A stretch of DNA of 22,693 nucleotides from the NCBI GenBank assembly GCA_002295705.1, contig DBHP01000016.1:47604-70296 (forward strand). The letters run 5' to 3'. The DNA comes from Candidatus Neomicrothrix sp. UBA825 (GTDB lineage: Bacteria; Actinomycetota; Acidimicrobiia; Acidimicrobiales; UBA8592). The notes beneath the pieces were generated by a model. The model was not told the DNA's origin, did no database searches, and saw only the letters and a program-made list of their open reading frames with translations. A program made the translations under genes and the position numbers. Numbering within the stretch: position 1 is the first letter of the stretch; every line of letters begins with the position of its first letter. Below, piece by piece: positions 14,000 through 21,708 of this stretch.

Positions 14000-15240
14000 T
14001 TAGTAAATCCTATATGCAGCTCACGAAGTGCCCGCAGGCAGAAGTTTGGGTGATGACTGAAGTCATTTAAGTCATCTAAGAACCACATTTCTTCAATCCG
14101 TTCAAGGAGAACTTTGAAGCTTAAGAGTATTTCTCTTCGAGCGAGTGGAGCACCCATACAGTAGTGAGTACCAAATCCAAAAGCTAGGTGCTGTCGTGAG
14201 TTCTCCCTTTCAAGATTCAGATCTTGGGGAGTTTCAAACTTTGTATCATCAAGATTAGCGGCAGCGTAGCGAACATTTATTACAGAGCCTTTCGGTATTG
14301 CTATCCCATGAAATTCAATATCTTCAGCTGCTTCGCGGAATAATCCTTGAACCGGGCCTTCGAGTCTCAATATTTCTTCAACGAGAACGGGTAAATATTT
14401 ATCAGGATCGCTCTTCAGTAGATTCCATTGGTCGGGTTGTTGGATTAATAGCATTACGCCAGCAGAGATAGCATTCGTACTTGTCTCTGAACCTCCGACA
14501 AAGGTATCTGCCATCATCTCGGCGTGGAGTTCTTCGTCTGTTAAGGTTCGGCCCCATTCGGGAATTTTCGTATTCACAAGATCGCTTAAAAGGCTATCAT
14601 CTGGTGTTTCTCGCAATCTATCGAATATGGGTTGAAAATAGTGCTGTGCTTCGATTTCCATCTCAGTCGACCAGATTGCTTCCTCCTCCGTTTGCATCAT
14701 TCCCAAACGCTGAACCCATGCGTCTGTCCATGCTTTGATTTTCCAAATATCTTCTTCAGGGACTCCTACTTGATGCCCTATCACAATAAGAGGAAGCGGA
14801 ATTGCGAAATCACGCACCCAGTCACACCTTTCATTATTGATGAAAGCATCGATCAAGCGGTTAGCGAGATCCTCGACAAACGGATCCATTCTTTTGATTT
14901 TCTGCGGGCGAAACGCATGCGCAAACAACTTTCGCATTTCTTTGTGTTCTGGGTCATCTCTACCAGCTAGTGTAGGTGCAGGGACCCACCCCTTCTCTCT
15001 ATATAGTTCTCGGAGCATGACGGATCGCCTATCAGTCTTTGCCTTATCGCGCTGATTACGAAATGACTTAGTGTCTTTTAAAACTTCTTGGACGTCTTCG
15101 TAGCGAGTAATAATGAACATTCCTGATTTTGGGTCCTGCCAGACTGGAGCGTTATCTTGAAGGATTTTATATGCACCATAGGGACACTCAGAGATATCAG
15201 GGTCAAAGAAATCCACATCTCCTTTATCAAAACTACTCAT
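13981..15240 (-). CDS. Cytochrome P450 (canonical bacterial class)
   Basis: 419 aa. Unlike the P450s at 4285 and 5550, its motifs are canonical: N-terminal F-F-D-P, I-helix G-G-S-E252-T253, ExxR at E289-R292, and heme F354-G-F-G-T-H-Y-C361-M-G-A-P-L-A-R. The C-terminal helix follows the Cys motif without insertion. It resembles actinobacterial and proteobacterial P450s that hydroxylate terpenes, steroids or fatty acids. It starts immediately after the Sec-AhpD stop (TAG then ATG, no gap) and overlaps coaE by 19 bases. Its neighbours (acyl-CoA dehydrogenase, CaiB transferase) suggest a CoA-linked catabolic route. The electron donor could be the ferredoxin at 8874; not shown. Confidence 0.95.
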   Translation of the reverse strand: MSSFDKGDVDFFDPDISECPYGAYKILQDNAPVWQDPKSGMFIITRYEDVQEVLKDTKSFRNQRDKAKTDRRSVMLRELYREKGWVPAPTLAGRDDPEHKEMRKLFAHAFRPQKIKRMDPFVEDLANRLIDAFINNERCDWVRDFAIPLPLIVIGHQVGVPEEDIWKIKAWTDAWVQRLGMMQTEEEAIWSTEMEIEAQHYFQPIFDRLRETPDDSLLSDLVNTKIPEWGRTLTDEELHAEMMADTFVGGSETSTNAISAGVMLLIQQPDQWNLLKSDPDKYLPVLVEEILRLEGPVQGLFREAAEDIEFHGIAIPKGSVINVRYAAANLDDTKFETPQDLNLERENSRQHLAFGFGTHYCMGAPLARREILLSFKVLLERIEEMWFLDDLNDFSHHPNFCLRALRELHIGFTKCERSA

Positions 15241-16308
15241 CTACATTCCTTTAATCCTATCTTTAACTGCTATTGAATTTTCTGCAGTTGCAAAGCGGTC
15301 AGCGTGAGTTAGCTTTGCTAGTTCTGCAGCAATAGTTACCCAGTCATCGTCTACTCTGATACCAGAACAATCGGCCGCGATATTTAGGCTTCGAAAAATG
15401 GAAACTGTGATTGCTGCGTCCACCATCCCCTCAGTTCCGACTTCTTTACCTAACTGCCTTCGTACTTCAGGAAGGTCTGATGTTTGCCGATTTGCCGATT
15501 CAGTAAATGCAATAAGCGATTCAGCATGCGGTACGCCAGATAGAGCTCCCGAACCGTTCACTGCATTACTTATGTCTACCTTTGAATTTATTGCATCGCT
15601 ACTCGAACTGAGAAACATTGTGTGCGCGCTTGTTCAATAAAAGCATTCATTTATTGAGGAGGTTCTTGCTGCAACCAGTTCAATTTGTTGACGCGACAAG
15701 CTTCGGTGATCCCAAACCATTTCGCCAAAGTTAGTTCCGGAATACATAGACCTCACAAGCAGCATTCGCCTTGCATTGTCAGCTTGAGCGAGACTTAACG
15801 AGACGGCAACATGAGGTAAACCCTTTGGCGAAAAGGTCGGTAGGAATGCGACATCATTCACTAATTCTTCGGGTCTTTCCTTTGTTGGAGAACCACCATG
15901 GGCAGTTGGCAACTTTTCCCTGGTGTAGCCGAGAATATCTGCGAGGGTAAAAATAGGAACTACTTGTGTGACGATTGCAGCAAGTTCCGCATAGCGATCC
16001 TGACCTAATACTTCCTCGATGCTTTGATAGACGTTTCTATCTATCGTTGAAGATTCATATGCAATTTTGCGAATAACCGCCCTCACGTAGGGACTTAGAC
16101 TCTCCGTTTCTTGATGAGAGTATTGAGATAAATCATTAATTCTTTCGCCTAACGCTGGTTGATTAGAGTTTCGGACCTCTTTCGCAATCTCAATTCTTTG
16201 GTAACCTGTCCACCACGCGCCAGGTTTTCCTAAATTCTGCCACACGATTTCAAAGCTTTGGATAACCTCTTCGGGCACTATTGTCTTCAAAGATAAGAAT
16301 GGTGCCAT
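15241..16308 (-). CDS. Selenocysteine-containing AhpD/CMD-like protein (C-x-x-U-x-x-x-H)
   Basis: 355 aa if UGA 15636-15634 is read as Sec225. The reading frame is open before (224 codons) and after (130 codons) the UGA. At the junction the protein reads I-N-E-C222-F-Y-U225-T-S-A-H229-T, the AhpD peroxidatic motif C-x-x-C-x-x-x-H with Sec for the second Cys. Upstream, G-A-W-W-T-G near 30-36 and R-Q-Q-I-E-L-V-A-A-R near 206-215 are features I recall from long AhpD-like proteins with ordinary Cys. AhpD-type enzymes reduce peroxides or lipoyl/thiol disulfides. A hairpin with its loop 25 nt after the UGA fits a SECIS. The start follows the acyl-CoA dehydrogenase stop by 8 bases and the stop abuts the P450 start. 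Without Sec it would appear as two broken ORFs. Confidence 0.87.
15594..15620 (-). promoter_or_regulatory. Candidate bacterial SECIS element of the Sec-AhpD mRNA
   Basis: The transcript forms CUC-AGUUC-GAG (15612-15602) with a 5-nt loop starting 25 nt after the UGA and G at loop position two. Below it, after a U-U mismatch, UGUU (15617-15614) pairs with AGCG (15600-15597), including two G-U pairs, then C-G and A-U pairs further down. It is weaker than the ArsC hairpin, but its distance and loop match the bacterial consensus. Folded by eye only. Confidence 0.5.
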
Positions 16309-16316
16309 CTTGATAG

Positions 16317-17537
16317 TTAAACCTTAGGTTCTTTTGGGAGTCCAAGTACCATCTCGCCTAAAATATTCCTTTGAATCTGAGAGGTGCCAGCATAAATTGT
16401 TCCTGCTCGTGCGTTATAGAAAGCTCCTATCCATGAGCCACTTTGATTTGGAGAACCTGGATTGTCGGCATGAAAGGAGGTCGAAGCTTTGGCACCCGAG
16501 AGAACCATGGATTCGCTACCTAGAATGTCTAGAGCTAATTCAGTTATTCGTTTGTGATACTCGGACCAATAAAGTTTGAACATGCTTTCTTGAGGACCTG
16601 GTTGCTTCCCATCTAGGAAACCAGTGAGAGTTCTCATGCCGAGCAGTCTCATTATTTCAACTTCGATATATGATTGCGCCAGTCTTTGCCGAAATGCAGG
16701 CTTTTTGTGCTCATTCTTTGCAACTGCTAATTCAATTAATTTATCCATTTCATTTCTGAACATAATTGGCATCGTCGCAGCACTCTCACCTCGTTCATAA
16801 CCCAACAGGGTCATCGCAACTGCCCAGCCACCATTCACTTCACCGACAACATTCTCTTTGCTGGTTCGAGCGTTAGTGAAGAAAGTTTCATTAAAATCCG
16901 ATTCGCCTGACAACATCTCAATGGGACGCATCTCAATTCCTTCTTGATCAACGGGGCACAACAAAAATGAGATTCCCCTGTGCTTGGGAGCTTCTTTGTC
17001 AGTTCTACAAAGTACAAATATCCAGTTAGCGAATTGTCCTGCGGATGTCCAAATCTTCTGTCCTTCTATTACCCATTCATCTCCATCGAGCGTAGCTGAG
17101 CACCCAAGTCCACCTAGATCAGAGCCTGCGTCTGGTTCTGAGTATCCTTGACACCAGACATGTTCACCAGAAATTATTTTGGGGAGAAATGACGACTTCT
17201 GTTCTTCAGTGCCCCAATGCAGAATCGTATTTCCGACCATTTGTATGCTAAATGCATCATTTGAGCCGCCAGAGGGAACTCCAGCTTTCATGAACTCTTC
17301 TGCAAGGATTACTTGCTCAAGTTCGCTTAATCCGCCACCGCCGACTTCTTTGGGCCATGATGGGGCAAGGTATCCATTTTCTGCCAGCAACGGCCGCCAT
17401 ACATTATTGGCGAATTCATAGGCCTCTTTAGAATTTAGCGATCCTATTCCTTCCCAATCGGACGGTAAGTTTGCCTTAAGGAAACTTTGGACCATAGTTC
17501 TGAACTTTTCCGCTTCTTCTGAATAAGTTGGTAACAA
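16317..17537 (-). CDS. Acyl-CoA dehydrogenase
   Basis: 406 aa FAD enzyme that introduces the alpha-beta double bond in an acyl-CoA. Visible family signatures are Y-S-E-P-D-A-G-S-D-L-G-G (the FAD/substrate strand), G-Q-K-I-W-T-S-A-G-Q, and the C-terminal Y-A-G-T-S-Q-I-Q-R-N-I-L-G-E. Normal length. The start is a TTG at 17537 with GAGGA about 4-5 bases ahead. It lies 32 bases after the CaiB gene and 8 bases before Sec-AhpD. The electron acceptor (ETF) is not encoded here. The family resembles FadE proteins of actinobacterial steroid or branched-acid breakdown; the exact acyl chain is unknown. Confidence 0.93.
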   Translation of the reverse strand: MLPTYSEEAEKFRTMVQSFLKANLPSDWEGIGSLNSKEAYEFANNVWRPLLAENGYLAPSWPKEVGGGGLSELEQVILAEEFMKAGVPSGGSNDAFSIQMVGNTILHWGTEEQKSSFLPKIISGEHVWCQGYSEPDAGSDLGGLGCSATLDGDEWVIEGQKIWTSAGQFANWIFVLCRTDKEAPKHRGISFLLCPVDQEGIEMRPIEMLSGESDFNETFFTNARTSKENVVGEVNGGWAVAMTLLGYERGESAATMPIMFRNEMDKLIELAVAKNEHKKPAFRQRLAQSYIEVEIMRLLGMRTLTGFLDGKQPGPQESMFKLYWSEYHKRITELALDILGSESMVLSGAKASTSFHADNPGSPNQSGSWIGAFYNARAGTIYAGTSQIQRNILGEMVLGLPKEPKV

Positions 17538-17569
17538 AGTTCCTCAATTCTTGGAGAGTTTATAGTTGT

Positions 17570-18766
17570 TCAGCCAACTACACCCTTTTCTTTTAGTTCT
17601 GAAATAAGCTCTTCTGAGTAGCCTAACGCCTGAAGAGTCTCTTCATTATGTTGACCTCGATGTGCTGCACTGTATTTCGGATCTATTGTAGTAACCGAAA
17701 ATCTTGCTGCTGGTTTAGGTTGTCTAACAATTCCTGCATCGGGGTGTTCCCATTCAACTAAAGTTCCGTTATGGAGAACTTGCGGGTCGACAATAGCTTG
17801 CTCACCTGTAAGCACCGGTCCGCTTGGCACATCAGCTTCTATTAAAGCCTCTATTGCTTCTTCACAACTCATTTCTAAAAATGCGCCTGCTAGCATTTCC
17901 CCTAATAGGACAAAGTTTTCAGGATTTGCCGCTAGAGCAGCCATAGAAGAGAACCTTTCGTCCTCGCCCCATTCCGGATGACCAACCGCAGCGCATACTC
18001 CTGATCGCTGGTTATCAGATGCAGCAAAATACACTATTTTTCCATCATTGCACTCTGTTAAGTTATAAACACTAGATAACAAGATTCCACCGTTTGCGTC
18101 ATCATCAACCATTGTTAGATCCATCATTCCATCCGGCCAGAAGAAGTACATGCAGGCATCAACCATTGGAACTTCAACGTGTTGCCCTGTACCAGTTTTC
18201 TCTCGAGCCAATAACGCAGCAGTAGTCGCTTGGGCTACTGTTAGGGCTGTCGATTTGTCAGCATAAAGATTTCTTACCAAGTCGGGAAAAGGTATTTGGG
18301 GGTTCAGTTGGCGACTGATCACTCCACAAATTCCCTGAATTACAGGATCAAGCACTGGTCGACTAGAATACGGTCCAGTTGGCCCAAATCCACTGATTGA
18401 GACGTAAATCAGGTTTGGATTTATTGCAGATAGTTCCTCGTAACCCAATCCCAATCTATCAATTGCGCCGGGTCGGAAGTTTTGAACGAAAACATCAACA
18501 TTTTTGGCTAGTTCTAGAATAATTTGAACGCCTTCCTCTTTTGACAGGTCAAGAGATAAAGAATTCTTGCCCCTATTATTATTCATGTAAAAAGCGCCTA
18601 TCCCGCCTTTGTCGAAAGAAGGTAATCTTGTCATATCACCGAGCCCATCAACGGGTTCCACCTTTAATACTTCTGCTCCTTGGTCGGCAAGAAGCATCGT
18701 TGCAAATGGCCCAGACACGACTTGCGTTAAATCCAAGATTTTAAAACCGTCTAATGGTCCAGTCAT
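17570..18766 (-). CDS. CaiB/BaiF-family (class III) CoA transferase
   Basis: 398 aa. Transfers CoA between acids, forming an aspartyl-CoA intermediate. Catalytic Asp170 is seen in N-L-Y-A-D-K, and the family N-terminus L-D-L-T-Q-V-V-S-G-P-F-A-T-M-L-L-A-D, the G-A-E-V-L-K-V-E-P strand and R-G-K-N-S-L-S-L-D-L follow in order. Normal length. A strong AAGGAG site lies 4 bases ahead of ATG 18766, and the 175-base gap upstream makes it the likely first gene of the operon that runs through the dehydrogenase, Sec-AhpD and P450. It could activate a bile-acid-like or carnitine-like substrate; not resolved. Confidence 0.93.
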   Translation of the reverse strand: MTGPLDGFKILDLTQVVSGPFATMLLADQGAEVLKVEPVDGLGDMTRLPSFDKGGIGAFYMNNNRGKNSLSLDLSKEEGVQIILELAKNVDVFVQNFRPGAIDRLGLGYEELSAINPNLIYVSISGFGPTGPYSSRPVLDPVIQGICGVISRQLNPQIPFPDLVRNLYADKSTALTVAQATTAALLAREKTGTGQHVEVPMVDACMYFFWPDGMMDLTMVDDDANGGILLSSVYNLTECNDGKIVYFAASDNQRSGVCAAVGHPEWGEDERFSSMAALAANPENFVLLGEMLAGAFLEMSCEEAIEALIEADVPSGPVLTGEQAIVDPQVLHNGTLVEWEHPDAGIVRQPKPAARFSVTTIDPKYSAAHRGQHNEETLQALGYSEELISELKEKGVVG

Positions 18767-18941
18767 AAATCTCCTTAGTAGTTCATAAGAGGCTATTCCC
18801 TTACTGTATTATGGCAAAATTCTTTGACCTAATTTTCTTACTTTTTGTCTGCTAGCGCGGCAAATAGATCACTTCAAGATTCCTTTAAGAGAATAAGGGG
18901 GCGAGATATCGGTCTCTTATACGACAGAAAGAAAGCTTTAT
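18767..18941 (-). other. Intergenic region with a 7-bp inverted repeat
   Basis: 175 bases between the YeeE part-2 gene and the CaiB gene. It holds TAAGAGA (18886-18892) and TCTCTTA (18913-18919), a perfect 7-bp inverted repeat with a 20-base loop. This may be a weak terminator for the transporter genes or an operator, but it lacks a U-run. The rest probably carries the promoter of the CaiB operon; no convincing -35/-10 pair was assigned. Confidence 0.3.
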
Positions 18942-19406
18942 TCATGCTCTTTCGACCGCTTGATCTACTATGCGGTGTTCTCCATCACCGAATCCTGCAG
19001 GTGCTTGTTTGTTTGAAAGTGATAACCCTATGAATATCCCAGCTATCACAATTAAAGAGAGGAATACCCCTGACGTAAGCATGACGAGGACTGGCGCCGG
19101 ACACGTTCCTGCAATTGCCCATCCGCTGCCAAAGATTACCCCTCCCTTTAGATGATTTGCCTTGATATCTGAACGCTGAAGAACAATCGTACCCCCAAAG
19201 CTTGTTTTGGTATTCCGGCTTTCCAAAATGCCGAGACCAATGGTTGCTATGACAATTGCAGAACCCATGAACCCGAATACGTAAAATTCATCAAGTTTCA
19301 ACATGTTGTGTATTGTGTCGTATTCATGAAGGGACCCAGCGGCTAATACCCCCCCAAACATTGCCCCGAAGGCGAGACCGGTAATATTTGTCTTAAGGGA
19401 ATTCAT
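18942..19406 (-). CDS. YeeE/YedE-family membrane protein, second half (DUF6691-like)
   Basis: 154 aa with about four hydrophobic segments. G-S-G-W-A-I-A-G-T-C-P-A-P matches the G-x-G-W-x-x-x-G-x-C-P-G-P pore motif of YeeE/YedE family proteins. ATG 19406 overlaps the upstream TGA as ATGA, so the two halves are made together; an open frame extending to 19604 only duplicates the upstream gene. YeeE proteins move thiosulfate or related sulfur species across the membrane, and the YedE branch is linked to selenium use in some genomes. The split two-gene form is common. Substrate unknown. Confidence 0.85.
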   Translation of the reverse strand: MNSLKTNITGLAFGAMFGGVLAAGSLHEYDTIHNMLKLDEFYVFGFMGSAIVIATIGLGILESRNTKTSFGGTIVLQRSDIKANHLKGGVIFGSGWAIAGTCPAPVLVMLTSGVFLSLIVIAGIFIGLSLSNKQAPAGFGDGEHRIVDQAVERA

Positions 19407-19900
19407 AGTCTCCCCCCAGAAATCAATCGAATAGATCCTGTTGTGAGTATTGCTGAAGTCATGAAGGCAGCTGTTGCAGCAATGGAGGATTTTGATCGTT
19501 GAGCAGTTCCGCAGATTCCATGGCCAGAGGTGCAACCTCCCCCTAGTTTGGCACCGTAACCAATCAATATTCCGCCTATAAATATCGCAGGTACCATGAT
19601 CCAAAGAGGCGCAGCATCTCTGAAGGAATCAAACCCGATTCTTAAACCTTTAGATTCTTGAAGAAACTGGGTCACCACACACCCTCCCAATGCAAGCCCC
19701 GCAAAGTACCAGACTCTCCATGCAGCTCTGTGGCCTGCTCTACGAACGTGATTCATTGTATGGATATACGCACCGCTTGCTCCTAGTGGCTGGTTCATCA
19801 TCAAGAAAAAACATACTGTTATCACTCCAAGTATGGGCCCGAGAATATACCAGTCAGCCTGTTGAGGTAACATAGCCCCGAAGAACATTTTGTCCGGCAT
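19403..19900 (-). CDS. YeeE/YedE-family membrane protein, first half
   Basis: 165 aa from ATG 19900 (a TTG at 19939 and ATGs at 19888 and 19873 are alternatives; none has a strong ribosome site). Several hydrophobic segments are present, and G-G-G-C-T-S-G-H-G-I-C-G is the conserved Cys-containing loop of the YeeE/YedE family, thought to bind the sulfur substrate in the pore. It is coupled to the second half by an ATGA overlap. It is divergent from the Rieske oxygenase with 67 bases between start codons. Thiosulfate uptake is known for TsuA/YeeE; a selenium-related role is a speculation prompted by the selenoprotein genes on the same strand. Confidence 0.83.
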   Translation of the reverse strand: MPDKMFFGAMLPQQADWYILGPILGVITVCFFLMMNQPLGASGAYIHTMNHVRRAGHRAAWRVWYFAGLALGGCVVTQFLQESKGLRIGFDSFRDAAPLWIMVPAIFIGGILIGYGAKLGGGCTSGHGICGTAQRSKSSIAATAAFMTSAILTTGSIRLISGGRL

Positions 19901-19967
19901 AAAACTCACGCTATTTGCAATGTGGGAGTTCGGCAACAATTAGACTAAAATTTGAGGGGGTGCAGAA

Positions 19968-21320
19968 ATGACAGATCTTCAAGAGAAAATAACTACCAGG
20001 GTTGGAATCCCCCGTGAAAAAGCGCCAGAACCAAGTTTGGGTACTGACCCTATAATTTTTGGGGACCGCTACTACTCTCAAGAATTTGCATCAAATGAGT
20101 GGGACCGTATGTGGACTCGAGTTTGGCAGATCGCTGGACGTGTTGACCAAATCCCAACAGCAGGAGATTACATCAACTACGAAATCATGCACGAGTCTAT
20201 AATCTGCGTGCGAGGTGAAGATTCACGTATTCGAGCCTTTTACAATGCCTGCCAACATAGGGGAAACCAACTTGTAACTGCTGAAGTAGGTTCACTCGCA
20301 AGTGGCGAATTCCAATGTGCCTACCATGGCTGGAGATTCAGCACTTCTGGAGAATGTACGTGGGCATATTGTGAAGATGACTTTCCGCAAGGATCGCCAT
20401 GTGGGAAAGCGAATCTTGTTGAAATCCCTTGTGACACTTGGGCCGGTTTCATCTGGTTCAATATGGATCCTGAATGTATTTCTCTTAGAGATTCATTGGA
20501 GCCTGTTGCCTCTCATCTAGATACCTACCGTATGGAAGAGATGAAAAGAACCCACTGGGTGACCATAGAAGGACAATGGAATTGGAAATGCGTTCAGGAT
20601 AACTTCAACGAAAGCTACCACCTACCCTTCGTGCATCCACAGACTGTGGCCACTATGAACGAACATCACACGGGTTGCCAGTTTGACCTATACCCTTCTG
20701 GGCATTGTCGCATGCTAATGCCTGGCGGTGGTCCTGGACCACACTTTAGGGGGTCGGCTGAGAAGACGTTTAAGGGGCTACAACAAACTTTTGACTTTTG
20801 GGAATTTGACCCCGAACCTTACAGGGATGATCTGCCTGGCCTTCGTGTAGCGCTTCAAGAGAGGAAACGAGAACTCTCAGAGTCTAAGGGGTATGACTTT
20901 ACCCAATACTCGGATGAACAATTGACTGATCACTACCACTACACCGTTTTCCCGAATATTTCTTTCAGTATGAAGCCTGATGGTTGTATATTTCTAAGGT
21001 CTGCTCCACACCCTACCGATCCGAATAAATGCTTATTTGACATGTGGTACCTAACCATGTTTCCTGAAGGAGCGAAAGAATACTATTCAAATTCAATGCG
21101 TGATTGGGTCTCTATAGAACATCAGGTTGAACACGTAACTGGTATAGCCGGTGAAGTTAGTTGTGGTCCAGGCATTGATCAGGATGTCGCTATTTGGTCT
21201 ACTCAGCACAAAGGTCTGCGCTCACGTGGATACAGAGGAGAATATCTTCCTGCGCAGGAGAGAAGAATAAGGTATTTTCATGAGACTCTTGACCGATACC
21301 TTGCTATGGACCCTGCATGA
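19968..21320 (+). CDS. Rieske-type ring-hydroxylating oxygenase, large (alpha) subunit
   Basis: 450 aa. The Rieske [2Fe-2S] centre is C95-Q-H97 and C117-A-Y-H120; the mononuclear iron site has H218 and H223 in Y-H-L-P-F-V-H and probably D406 in D-Q-D-V-A, with D211 bridging the two centres in D-N-F-N-E-S. Typical length. It hydroxylates aromatic or other substrates with O2. A GAGGGGG ribosome site lies about 9 bases before ATG 19968. It overlaps the Rieske ferredoxin gene by ATGA. No beta subunit and no reductase are next to it, so it is likely an alpha-only type. It could instead be a demethylase or choline-type monooxygenase. Confidence 0.93.
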   Translation: MTDLQEKITTRVGIPREKAPEPSLGTDPIIFGDRYYSQEFASNEWDRMWTRVWQIAGRVDQIPTAGDYINYEIMHESIICVRGEDSRIRAFYNACQHRGNQLVTAEVGSLASGEFQCAYHGWRFSTSGECTWAYCEDDFPQGSPCGKANLVEIPCDTWAGFIWFNMDPECISLRDSLEPVASHLDTYRMEEMKRTHWVTIEGQWNWKCVQDNFNESYHLPFVHPQTVATMNEHHTGCQFDLYPSGHCRMLMPGGGPGPHFRGSAEKTFKGLQQTFDFWEFDPEPYRDDLPGLRVALQERKRELSESKGYDFTQYSDEQLTDHYHYTVFPNISFSMKPDGCIFLRSAPHPTDPNKCLFDMWYLTMFPEGAKEYYSNSMRDWVSIEHQVEHVTGIAGEVSCGPGIDQDVAIWSTQHKGLRSRGYRGEYLPAQERRIRYFHETLDRYLAMDPA

Positions 21321-21697
21321 GCGACGATAACTCTCACGAGTTGGGAAATCTCGAAGATTTGGAAGAGGGTGGAATGCGGGTCTTCGAAGACATCGGCGAT
21401 TATGGGATAGTAGTCTGTCGTGTCAACGGGGAATTATATGCATTAGAGGATAATTGCAGTCATGCTGATACGCCTCTCAGTGAAGGACGTTTACGATCTT
21501 ATAACCTTACATGCCCCTTACATGGAACATCATTTGACGTGCGAACCGGAGAACACAGTGGACCGCCGGCATATGAAGGAGTTCCATGTTTTAAGGTAGC
21601 GGTTGATAGTGGAGTTGCCGTAGCCTTCCCTCTAGATAATAAAGCAAACAACGACGACGGCTATGGGGGCATCGGCGGAATGTTCCAAACACGCTAG
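21317..21697 (+). CDS. Rieske-type ferredoxin for ring-hydroxylating oxygenase
   Basis: 126 aa single Rieske domain. The cluster ligands are C47-S-H49 and C66-P-L-H69, with the G-E-L-Y-A-L-E-D and T-C-P-L-H-G-T-S-F-D-V signatures of oxygenase ferredoxins. It starts inside the oxygenase stop (ATGA), so the two are made together and the ferredoxin surely supplies electrons to it. The tail after about residue 108 (D-N-K-A-N-N-D-D-G-Y-G-G) is extra and Gly/Asp rich. A ferredoxin reductase must be supplied from elsewhere. Confidence 0.93.
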   Translation: MSDDNSHELGNLEDLEEGGMRVFEDIGDYGIVVCRVNGELYALEDNCSHADTPLSEGRLRSYNLTCPLHGTSFDVRTGEHSGPPAYEGVPCFKVAVDSGVAVAFPLDNKANNDDGYGGIGGMFQTR

Positions 21698-21708
21698 GAC
21701 TGTAGAAG

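Noticed and set aside
12965..16308. UGA reassigned to tryptophan or glycine as an alternative genetic code
   Set aside because: Several intact genes end in TGA (ligase at 1436, duplicated protein at 3363, YeeE part 1 at 19403, Rieske oxygenase at 21320), often in ATGA overlaps, and Trp is encoded by TGG throughout. The two internal UGAs fall on Cys positions, not Trp or Gly positions.
12965..16308. The two interrupted genes as ordinary pseudogenes or sequencing errors
   Set aside because: Each has exactly one interruption, at the single residue where Sec commonly replaces Cys, with the frame and conserved motifs intact on both sides and a SECIS-like hairpin at the right distance. Two independent coincidences are unlikely, although resequencing would settle it.
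18884..18944. Possible third Sec read-through at the end of the YeeE part-2 gene (TGA followed by an open frame to a TAA)
   Set aside because: The extension is about 18 codons, has no thiol-redox motif, and the protein is already complete at the TGA.
19407..19604. Longer start for YeeE part 2
   Set aside because: The region codes in another frame for the conserved Cys loop of YeeE part 1, and the ATGA overlap marks the real start.
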